Shown here one piece after another: positions 48,104 through 54,858 of a stretch of DNA of 64,000 bases (the first letter of the stretch is position 1; the number at the start of each line of letters is the position of its first letter). Under the pieces are notes generated by a model that was not told the origin of the DNA, searched no databases, and saw only the letters and a list, made by a program, of their open reading frames with translations. The translations under genes and the position numbers were made by a program. The stretch lies in the NCBI RefSeq assembly GCF_900167435.1, contig NZ_FUWS01000005.1, positions 38,916 through 102,915 on the forward strand, given 5' to 3'. The DNA comes from Marinactinospora thermotolerans DSM 45154. Its GTDB lineage: Bacteria > Actinomycetota > Actinomycetes > Streptosporangiales > Streptosporangiaceae.

Positions 48104-49464
48104 ACGGACCACCCGCTCACGTCGGCGTCCACGCGGAGCAGGGAGGTGTCGAAGCCGGCCTCGACCAGCGCGTCGATGGTCTCCGGTCCGGGCGGGGCGG
48201 CGGGCAGGGCCCGGCCGTCGGGGCCACGGCGGTAGATCTCGTTGGAGACGACCTTGCGGTCTTCGGCGCCGACGACTTCGCGGACGCTCGTCACCCGCCG
48301 GCCGCCGGTGGGCGAGGCGGACACGTGCACGACGAGGTGCACCGCCGAGGCGACCAGGGCGGCGGTCGCCTCCAGGGGCAGCCGCTCGGCGGATTGCGCG
48401 GCGTAGGCGCCGAACTTGGTGAACGCGCCGGCGGAGTCGCTGGCGTGCAGCGTGGTGAGGCTGCCGTCGTTGCCCTGGCTCATGGCGTTGAGCAGCGGCA
48501 CGGTTTCGTGGCCGCGCGTCTCGCCGACGATCACCCGGTCCGGCGACATGCGCAGCGCGGTCCGCACCAGGTCGGCGATGGTGATCTCGCCGACGCCCTC
48601 GATGTTGGCGGGGCGGGCCTGCAGGGCGACGCAGTCGGGGTGGGCGGCGGTGTCGCGGTCGAGGCCGAGCTCGAAGACGTCCTCGATGGTGACGAGCCGC
48701 TCGCTGGGCGGGATCTCGGAGGCGATGGCGCGCAGCAGCGTGGTCTTGCCCGCGCCGGTGCCGCCGGTGATGACCATGTTGCGGCGGGAGCGCACGGCGG
48801 CGCGGAGCAGGGCGACGAGGGTGTCGTCGAGCGTGCCGAGTTCGCGGAGGCGCTCCAGGGTGGTGCTGGTGTAGCGGTGCCGCCGGATGGAGACGGCGGG
48901 TTCGCGGGCCACCTCCATGATGGCGTTCATGCGCTCGCCGCCGGGCAGCGGCATGTCGAGGATGGGGGCGCCGGGGTCGAAGCGCCGCTCGCCGGTGGTG
49001 GACTCGGCGGCGATGCGCCGCACCAGGGCGATGAGTTCCTCGGGGCTCTGGAAGACGGCGGGCCGCTGTTCCCTGCGGCCATCGGCGTAGCGGACCCACA
49101 CCTTGGTGCCGTTGATGTTGATGTTCTCGATCTCGGGGTCGTCCAGCAGCGGCTGGAGCGGGCCGAGGCCGGACACCTGGGCGAGCACCCGCCGGGCGAT
49201 CATCGACTCGGTGTCGGGATCGAGCACCGGGCGGCCTTGGGCGAGCGCGTCGCTGGCCACCTGGTCGAGGATCTGGGCGATGACGCGCTCGGCGCGGCGG
49301 CGGTGCTCGGGGCCGGTCTCCTCGGCGCCGTCGCGCATGGACGCGCTGAGCCGCCGGGTGGCTTCGGCCGCGACCCAGGTGGTCCACTCGTCGACCTGCC
49401 GCAGCAGGTCGCGGTCGACGACCTGGCCCGGGTCCTCGTGGAAGGGGATCTCGTCAGTGCTCAT
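48100..49464 (-). CDS. tadA: Tad pilus assembly ATPase TadA/CpaF
   Basis: A 454-residue secretion ATPase of the VirB11/GspE superfamily. Walker A GGTGAGKT is at residues 234-241, with the Asp box LVTIEDVFEL, the Walker B-like MSPDRVIVGE and the His box GSLTTLHASDS in order. The N-terminal domain contains the PLQPLLDDPEIENININGTKVWV signature of CpaF. It powers pilus extension and perhaps retraction. It overlaps tadZ and tadB by four bases each. Confidence 0.92.
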   Translation of the reverse strand: MSTDEIPFHEDPGQVVDRDLLRQVDEWTTWVAAEATRRLSASMRDGAEETGPEHRRRAERVIAQILDQVASDALAQGRPVLDPDTESMIARRVLAQVSGLGPLQPLLDDPEIENININGTKVWVRYADGRREQRPAVFQSPEELIALVRRIAAESTTGERRFDPGAPILDMPLPGGERMNAIMEVAREPAVSIRRHRYTSTTLERLRELGTLDDTLVALLRAAVRSRRNMVITGGTGAGKTTLLRAIASEIPPSERLVTIEDVFELGLDRDTAAHPDCVALQARPANIEGVGEITIADLVRTALRMSPDRVIVGETRGHETVPLLNAMSQGNDGSLTTLHASDSAGAFTKFGAYAAQSAERLPLEATAALVASAVHLVVHVSASPTGGRRVTSVREVVGAEDRKVVSNEIYRRGPDGRALPAAPPGPETIDALVEAGFDTSLLRVDADVSGWSV

Positions 49465-50204
49465 GCGGCCGTCCCCGTGGGCTGCGGGTCCGCCGGCGCG
49501 GGCTCGGCCAGGTGCCCGGCCAGGGTGGCGGCGGCCTTGAAGAGCGGGCGGCGCTGCGGGCGGGAGAGACGGCGTTCGCCGCGCAGGAAGGCGGCGGCCT
49601 TGTCGTCGGGGCCGATCTGGGCGAGCACCGGGATGCCCATGACGTTGGCGATCTCCTTGGCGGACTCCGCGCCGCCGACCACGACGAGCCGCAGGCGGCT
49701 GAAGGACTCGGTGAACGCCGGGGCGGACTCCTTGACCCGGCGCAGCTGGGCGGTGTCGTCGCGGGTGACGAGGAGCGCGGTGTCGGCCTGCAGTGCCAGC
49801 CGCGCGGTGGCGGAGCGCGGGGCGAGGCGGCCGAGGTCCGCGATCACCGCGGGTCCGGGGCCGGTGGCGAGCGTGGGGTTGTTGTCGGCGAGCAGCCGGA
49901 CCGCTCCGCCGGCGCGGTCGGCGGTGACGGGGGCGACGCAGACGGGCAGGCCGCCGGGCAGGGTCTGGGTGTGGGCGCTGGGCCCCTCGCCCGCGCCGGA
50001 CTGGCGGTGCCGGGAGGCGGCGGCGAAGTCGGTCAGTCCCGGGGAGGCGGGCAGCCGGTGCCAGGTGCCGATGTCGCCGCCGGCGGCGTCGGCCTCGACC
50101 AGCACGGCCCCGGACTCGTCTGGCCACACGCTGGCCAGCGCCATGGCGAGCGTCGTCACGCCCGGGGCGCCGCCCAGGGAGAAGAGCGCCACGGTGCGGG
50201 GCAT
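49461..50204 (-). CDS. tadZ: TadZ/CpaE-type MinD-like localisation ATPase
   Basis: A 247-residue ParA/MinD-superfamily protein. The deviant Walker A lacks the usual Lys pair (SLGGAPGVTTLAMALA where KGGxGKTT is standard), a change often found in CpaE/TadZ proteins and consistent with weak or absent ATP hydrolysis. VEADAAGGDIGTWHRL is the second signature. In tad systems TadZ places the machine at a cell pole. It overlaps cpaB by one base and tadA by four. Confidence 0.78.
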   Translation of the reverse strand: MPRTVALFSLGGAPGVTTLAMALASVWPDESGAVLVEADAAGGDIGTWHRLPASPGLTDFAAASRHRQSGAGEGPSAHTQTLPGGLPVCVAPVTADRAGGAVRLLADNNPTLATGPGPAVIADLGRLAPRSATARLALQADTALLVTRDDTAQLRRVKESAPAFTESFSRLRLVVVGGAESAKEIANVMGIPVLAQIGPDDKAAAFLRGERRLSRPQRRPLFKAAATLAGHLAEPAPADPQPTGTAA

Positions 50205-50869
50205 CAGGCGCCCCCGTTCGGGGAGACCTGCACCACGGTGATCTGCTCGGCCGCGGCGGCGGCGGAGATCTGCGCGGCGTCGGCGGCGTCGACGACGAGT
50301 TCGATGACGGCCGGGCCGTCGGCCGCGGCGGCCTCGAAGGTCTGCACGTGGGCGGGGTACGCCTCGACTCCGGCGCCGCGGGCGCCGCCGGCCTGGCTGT
50401 TGGTGACGACGACCGACACCTGCGCGCCGGCGCGCAGGGAGACGGGGAACCGGCCGGGCGGCAGGGAGGCGCCGACCATGGCCTGGCCGGCCTCGGGGTA
50501 GCCGGCCTCGGCGCCGAGCGCGGTTTCGGGCAGGACGGCGCCCTCGGTGACCGGGACAGTGAGGGTGCGGCCGATGGTGGCGGCCAGCTGGTCCTCGCCG
50601 ACCACGGAGAGGTCGTCGGTGCCGGAGAGCCGCGCGACCCGCAGGTCGCTGGCCGTGACGACGTGGCCGGCGGGCAGGTCGCCGCTGGCGACGAGGACGC
50701 CGCGGCGTTCGTCGAGCCCCTCGACGGCGAAGGCGGCCACCAGGCTGCCGGCCGCCATGAGCGCCACGCCGAACCCGAGCCAGCGCCAGCGCCGTGGCCC
50801 GCTGCCCAGCAGCCGGACCGGGGTCCCGCCGGCGGCGGGTGGCTTGGGTCCGGTCGTCGCTGTCTCCAC
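50204..50869 (-). CDS. cpaB: SAF-domain pilus assembly protein CpaB
   Basis: A 221-residue protein: a single membrane helix (about 28-48, WLGFGVALMAAGSLVAAFAV) and a SAF domain (about 60-130, VLVASGDLPAGHVVTASDLRVARL ... LTVPVTEGAVLPETAL). In Tad systems CpaB/RcpC lies outside the membrane and helps pilin export. GTG 50869 has AGGAGAG upstream; the open frame before it overlaps an intergenic structure and is not coding. The stop overlaps tadZ. Confidence 0.82.
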   Translation of the reverse strand: METATTGPKPPAAGGTPVRLLGSGPRRWRWLGFGVALMAAGSLVAAFAVEGLDERRGVLVASGDLPAGHVVTASDLRVARLSGTDDLSVVGEDQLAATIGRTLTVPVTEGAVLPETALGAEAGYPEAGQAMVGASLPPGRFPVSLRAGAQVSVVVTNSQAGGARGAGVEAYPAHVQTFEAAAADGPAVIELVVDAADAAQISAAAAAEQITVVQVSPNGGA

Positions 50870-50893
50870 CAAACTCTCCTCGTAGATCTGTGT

Positions 50894-50999
50894 CCGGGGG
50901 CGGGCGCCCCCGGCGGGTGCCGTCCGTGGCTTCCGCCGCGCGGCGGCTCCGGCCGAAAGGACCGGAGCGCGCCGGGTGTCACGGGGCGGACGGCACCCG
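50894..50999. other. Structured intergenic element upstream of cpaB
   Basis: The 220-bp gap between the WDAID gene and cpaB holds several perfect stems: an 8-bp hairpin 50894-50913 (CCGGGGGC / GCCCCCGG); and a nested structure in which CGGGTGCCGTCCG (50914-50926) pairs with CGGACGGCACCCG (50987-50999), enclosing CCGCC/GGCGG (50933-50946) and CTCCGG/CCGGAG (50947-50967, with CC-GAAA-GG at its tip on the plus strand). It could be a terminator of the upstream gene plus a cpaB leader, or a structured RNA. Confidence 0.45.
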
Positions 51000-51089
51000 G
51001 GGGTCGGTCGGGTCCGCTGGCGTGGCCGCCGCCCGGGGTGGGGGCTGGCCCGGGCCTCTGCGGGCCGGGCCGGCGGCGCGTGCGGCCCG

Positions 51090-51950
51090 TTAGTTCTGTC
51101 CGGCGTCGGTGACCAGGCTCTGCGACTCCTGGACCCGCAGGTCGATCTCCGACGATGTGGTGATGGGCGCCATCTCGCCGCTGCCGCCGTCGGAGGAGTC
51201 CCAGTCGACCCCCCAGGAGATTTCGGCGCGCACGGTGAACATCTCGTCGGGTTCGCCGATCGAGGAGCGCTCGTAGACGTGACCGCAGTCGGGCGATTCA
51301 GCGTCCGGCTCGTGCTGCTGCGGGTCGAAGGGGGTGCCCGGGCCCTCGCAGACCATCTCGGTGCCGTCACCCAGGATCCACTTGACCTGGGTGGGGGTGG
51401 CGGTGATGTTCAGGGACCAGCCGGGGATGACGGCGCTGGCGGTGGCGGGCTCCCACGACTCCTGGTCGAGCCAGAACCATACCGGCGTGCGGACCAGGAT
51501 GGGCGAGTCGGGGCTGGGGGAGGTGACGATCTCGGGGGCGGGGACCTCGAAGGAGTCCATGGACTCCTGGATGAGCAGCTCGGGGTCCACCGGCGGCTCG
51601 CCTTCTTCGCCCTGGCCGCTGTAGTCGATGGCATCCCAGTCGATCGCGTCCCAGTCGACGGCGTCCCAGTCCACCGCGTCCCAGTCGATGGCATCCCAGT
51701 CGATGGCGTCCCACTCGGAGCCGCCGCCGGACTGGCTGCCGTTCTGGCCGCCGGTGCTGGGGGTGCCCGGGGAACCGCCGCGCTCCTGGAGCCACCGTAG
51801 CAGGACCGAGCAGCCGGATCCGCCGTTGGTGCCGCACTCGATCTGGCTGAGGAAGGAGGAGGACGAGGTGGGCTGGGCGTGCGCGGGGGATGCGCTCATC
51901 ATCGCGATCGCCGTGATCGCCACCGCGGTGGCGGAGGTTCGTCTCAGCAT
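51090..51950 (-). CDS. Secreted protein with WDAID tandem pentapeptides and a PKD-like domain
   Basis: A 286-residue exported protein. A signal peptide (cleavage near PAHAQP) leads to a short Cys-containing segment (QIECGTNGGSGCSVLL), a Gly/Ser linker, and six consecutive five-residue repeats of the type W-D-A-I/V-D (about residues 79-110). The rest (about 140-270) is rich in Trp and Asp and has GDGTEMVCEGPGTPF and CGHVYERSS, which look like a PKD-type beta-sandwich. It overlaps the lipoprotein upstream by seven bases and precedes cpaB, so it belongs to the Tad operon. I do not recognise the family of the repeat region. Possible calcium or partner binding is speculation. Confidence 0.7.
   Translation of the reverse strand: MLRRTSATAVAITAIAMMSASPAHAQPTSSSSFLSQIECGTNGGSGCSVLLRWLQERGGSPGTPSTGGQNGSQSGGGSEWDAIDWDAIDWDAVDWDAVDWDAIDWDAIDYSGQGEEGEPPVDPELLIQESMDSFEVPAPEIVTSPSPDSPILVRTPVWFWLDQESWEPATASAVIPGWSLNITATPTQVKWILGDGTEMVCEGPGTPFDPQQHEPDAESPDCGHVYERSSIGEPDEMFTVRAEISWGVDWDSSDGGSGEMAPITTSSEIDLRVQESQSLVTDAGQN
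51617..51716 (-). repeat. Tandem 15-bp repeats encoding W-D-A-I/V-D
   Basis: Six tandem 15-bp units of the form GTCCCAGTCGATGGC and close variants on the plus strand. Differences between units are mostly silent, except GTC/ATC changes giving Ile or Val. The reading frame is kept throughout. Confidence 0.85.
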
Positions 51951-52450
51951 GTGCCGGGCTCCCAGATTCGCAGTTCGGAAACGCGCCAGACGAGTCCGTC
52001 GTGGGTGACGTCGGCGTCGACGCGACGTTGCCCTCCTCCCCCGCCCCCGGGACCGATGGCCCAGGCCGAGTCGTCCAGGCAGTCGGTGATCTCGGCCTGT
52101 CCGGGCTCGGCGATCTCGACCTCGGGGTTCAGGACGGGTTCGCCGGACACCTGGGCGCCGGCGGCGCCCTCAAGGGCCTGGCGCATGATGATGAGGGCAC
52201 CCCCGGTGGCGTGCCGGTCGAGTCCGTCGGGATCGGCGTCGCCCTCGTGTGAGGCGGCGACGACGAGGTCCCACATGTCGGTGTACGCCTGGAGTGCCGC
52301 TTCCTCGGCCGCGACGGTGGGGCTGGGGGCGGCGGGGGTGGCCGCGGAGTCGGCCGCGGGCTCCGTGGAGCTGCCGCAGCCGGCGGCGAGGAGGAGCACC
52401 GCGGCGCATCCCATCGCGGTCGTCCGGCGGCCCGCGCTGGAGGCCCTCAT
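51944..52450 (-). CDS. Putative lipoprotein, first gene of the Tad operon
   Basis: A 168-residue lipoprotein: signal peptide MRASSAGRRTTAMGCAAVLLLAAGC with lipobox LAAGC, then a Ser/Pro/Ala linker and a globular domain (EEAALQAYTDMWDLVVAASHEGD ... DVTHDGLVWRVSELRIWEPGTC). The pattern 'ALQAYTDMW...' resembles small NTF2-like lipoproteins of actinomycetes. It overlaps the WDAID gene and is divergent from the mycosin gene across the 961-bp gap; its promoter should lie there. Confidence 0.7.
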   Translation of the reverse strand: MRASSAGRRTTAMGCAAVLLLAAGCGSSTEPAADSAATPAAPSPTVAAEEAALQAYTDMWDLVVAASHEGDADPDGLDRHATGGALIIMRQALEGAAGAQVSGEPVLNPEVEIAEPGQAEITDCLDDSAWAIGPGGGGGGQRRVDADVTHDGLVWRVSELRIWEPGTC

Positions 52451-52934
52451 CTCCTCACCCCTGTTCCATCCGTTCTGACCAGCGGCATTCCAGGGTGTGG
52501 GGGCGGAAATGCGCTGGCTCCAAACGGTGTCGGGTACCGATTTTTCGACCGGCTCCGGCCGTTCCTTCGGCCTTTACCGTGAGCGATCCTAGAGGGCGGA
52601 ATGACTAAAGGCAACCATTACTGGAAAGTATGACCGGACCGAAATACGGACGCGCGGTGACGCTGTCCCGTGCCCCCTCCCCGGTGGGACGGAGCACAGC
52701 CGGGCGCCGGGGGATCACGCGCTGCACGACACCGGCTCCCCCCGCCCAGCAGGGGTTTCCGCCACGCGGCCGCCACACCGGCGGCTGGCGGCGCGGGCGG
52801 CGGCCGGGGTGCGGGCGCCGCGCGTTTCCGTTTCCCGCGCAGCCGAATATCCGGCCACGTTTCACCCGCCGATCACGTTCACCACGACCGGCGGATACAG
52901 CTGGATGTCAGAAATGAAAATGATGGGTTAATTC

Positions 52935-52950
52935 GAGTCGCTGCCGACTC
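52935..52950. promoter_or_regulatory. Palindrome GAGTCG-CTGC-CGACTC
   Basis: Perfect 6-bp arms with a 4-base spacer, inside an AT-rich island of the Tad/T7SS gap. Operator-like; the protein that would bind is unknown. Confidence 0.4.
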
Positions 52951-53084
52951 CATTTCTTTACCGAAATGCCATCTCCTGGCGGCGGCCGTGCCTGGGCGGG
53001 CATGCCACGGGGGGAGCCCACAGCCGCTCCCACCTGGAGCGGGACCCGTTGGGGCCGATCCGGCCACTCACCACCCCAAGGCAG

Positions 53085-53104
53085 GCATATGTGGCATCAT
53101 ATGC
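53085..53104. promoter_or_regulatory. Palindrome GCATATG-TGGCAT-CATATGC
   Basis: Perfect 7-bp arms around a 6-base spacer, about 310 bp upstream of the mycosin start. Being rich in A/T within GC-rich DNA, it is unlikely to be chance composition, and it looks like a dimeric regulator site. Confidence 0.45.
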
Positions 53105-53411
53105 TCTTCCCGTTGGCTTCACGTGACCCCAGGAAAGTGGCGCACCTCACACACGCCCGCGACCTGGAAATTCGCGCCGTTCATCTTCGGGACACCACGT
53201 ATTCCCATGTCACCGCTCGTCCGGCGGTAAGAGGACTCTGGCAGTGCGGCGAGCCCGCAGCCGGCCTCGCCGCCCCGGCGGCCCCCGTCCCCGTGCACTC
53301 CGGGCCCGGAGCCGACCGGGGGACACTAGCACCCGCGGGACGCCCGGGCGCACATGGCTAGAGTGTTCGAGCCCCGAGCCCGAACGGCAGCCTGGAAAGG
53401 GAACCCTGCCG

Positions 53412-54788
53412 ATGGAGTACCGGACCATGACGCCGCACGCCCCCGCGCGCGGGCGCTGTTCGCCGGGGACCCGGCGCGCGCCGGCCCTCCCGCGCGCGGC
53501 CGTGCGCGGCACCGCCGCCGTCGCGCTGCTCGCCCTCGTTCCGATGGCGGCCCCGGCGCACGCCGCAAGCACCGAGCCCTCCGCTTCCCCCAGCGCCGCC
53601 CACTCCGCCTCCCCCAGCGCCGAACCGGCCGCGCTACCGCAGATCGCCTCGCTCAAGGCGGCGGACGACCCCTGCGTGAGCGCCGGCACCGACGTGGTGG
53701 CCGAGGCGCCGTGGACGCACAACGCGCTCGGGCTGGCCGAGGCGCACGAACTGAGCCGTGGATCGGGCACGACCGTCGCCGTCCTCGCCACCGGCGTGGA
53801 GGACGGCGCGGGGGCGCTCTCCGGCGCGGTGTCCGGCGCCGGCACCGACTGCCTCGGGTTCGGCAGCTTCCTCGCCGGGCTCGCCGCCGCCCGGCCGCAG
53901 TCCGACAGCGGATTCGTCGGTGTCGCGCCGGGCGCCCGGATCACCGCCGTGCCGACCGGCGAGGACGACACCGGTCTCACCTCCGCCGGCCAGATCGCCT
54001 CGGGGATCCGGGACGCGGTCGCCGCCGGCGCCGACGTGATCCTGGTCGGCACAGCAGCGCTGGCGGGCTCCGAGGCGCTCGACTCGGCGGTGGCCGCCGC
54101 CGTCGACGCCGACGCGGTCGTCATCGCCCCGTCGACGGCGAATGGCCCCGACGGCCCGCTGCCCGGCTACCCGGCGCAGAACCCCGACGTGCTGAGCGTG
54201 GCGGCGCACGACGTGGCGGGCGTCCCGGTGCGCGAGGCCCCGGTCACCGGGGAGGACGGCGAGACCGCCCGGGTGGACGTAACCGCGCCCGGCGACCGGG
54301 TCATGGGGGTGGGTCCCGGCGGGGACGGGCACTTCGTCAGCGCCGGTGACGGGGTGGCCGCCGCGTTCGTTGCCGGCACGGCGGCGCTGCTGCGCTCCCA
54401 CGCCGCCAGCCTGACCGAGGCCCAGGTGCGGGAACGGCTCGCCGCGACCGCCTACGCCTCCCCCGATGGCGCCGATGACCCGCTGTCCGGCCACGGCCGG
54501 ATCGACCCGCTGGCCGCCCTGACCAACCAGCCGGCCGCCGGCGACACCCGCGTGGCGGGTGACGAGTTCGTCCCCGACCCGTCGCCGCGTGGCTCGGTGG
54601 AGGCCGCCACCACGGCCGCGGTGGCTGGCGCCGCCGCGTTCGTCGTCGTCTTCTCGGTGCTGACCGGGGCCGTCCTGCGCAAGGGGCGGGCCCGCAAGTG
54701 GCGGCCGGCGGCGGCCGGCGAGCGCCCGCCGGACATCGACACCCGCTGGGGTCCCGGGCGGACGGTCCCGGACCGCGACGATTCCTGA
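53412..54788 (+). CDS. mycP: Type VII secretion mycosin without catalytic triad (pseudoprotease)
   Basis: A 458-residue subtilisin-fold membrane protease homologue: signal peptide (VALLALVPMAAPAHA), proline/serine-rich linker, S8 domain (about 95-395), and a C-terminal membrane helix (AATTAAVAGAAAFVVVFSVLTGAVL) with a basic tail, the layout of MycP. The three catalytic positions are replaced: Asp (V-x-D-x-G-V) reads VLATGVEDG; His (G-H-G-T) reads GFGSFLAG; Ser (G-T-S-x-A) reads SAGDGVAAAF. It cannot work as a serine protease. Mycosins also stabilise the ESX complex independently of protease activity. ATG 53412 is used; an alternative start lies at residue 6. It ends convergently with eccC. 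Confidence 0.85.
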   Translation: MEYRTMTPHAPARGRCSPGTRRAPALPRAAVRGTAAVALLALVPMAAPAHAASTEPSASPSAAHSASPSAEPAALPQIASLKAADDPCVSAGTDVVAEAPWTHNALGLAEAHELSRGSGTTVAVLATGVEDGAGALSGAVSGAGTDCLGFGSFLAGLAAARPQSDSGFVGVAPGARITAVPTGEDDTGLTSAGQIASGIRDAVAAGADVILVGTAALAGSEALDSAVAAAVDADAVVIAPSTANGPDGPLPGYPAQNPDVLSVAAHDVAGVPVREAPVTGEDGETARVDVTAPGDRVMGVGPGGDGHFVSAGDGVAAAFVAGTAALLRSHAASLTEAQVRERLAATAYASPDGADDPLSGHGRIDPLAALTNQPAAGDTRVAGDEFVPDPSPRGSVEAATTAAVAGAAAFVVVFSVLTGAVLRKGRARKWRPAAAGERPPDIDTRWGPGRTVPDRDDS

Positions 54789-54812
54789 CCGGGCTCGCCG
54801 TCCCGGCGTCCG

Positions 54813-54852
54813 CGCCGCCGTGGCCGCTGCTCCCGCACCGGCCACGGCGGCG
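54813..54852. terminator. Bidirectional terminator between mycP and eccC
   Basis: A 14-bp perfect stem (CGCCGCCGTGGCCG and its complement) with a 12-base loop between convergent genes. Confidence 0.65.
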
Positions 54853-54858
54853 GTTCCG

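Larger units (their letters stand above)
52451..53411. other. 961-bp gene-free region between Tad and type VII loci, with palindromes
   Basis: No open frame here looks coding; the longer ones lack an RBS and have random-like composition. The region alternates GC-rich parts with AT-rich islands at about 52580-52640, 52905-52980 and 53085-53105, and it faces two divergent loci, so it should hold the promoters of both. Two perfect palindromes are listed separately; TCACGTGA (53119-53126) is a third, shorter one. Confidence 0.6.

Noticed and set aside
51617..51716. Considered as a CRISPR array
   Set aside because: Units are 15 bp with no spacers and are codons of an expressed gene; no cas genes are near.
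52670..53230. A 186-codon plus-strand frame in the Tad/T7SS gap
   Set aside because: No RBS, random-like composition and no domain; the region looks regulatory.
54789..54858. EccE gene near mycP
   Set aside because: Only a hairpin terminator fits in the 70-bp gap; no EccE-like frame occurs elsewhere in the type VII region either.
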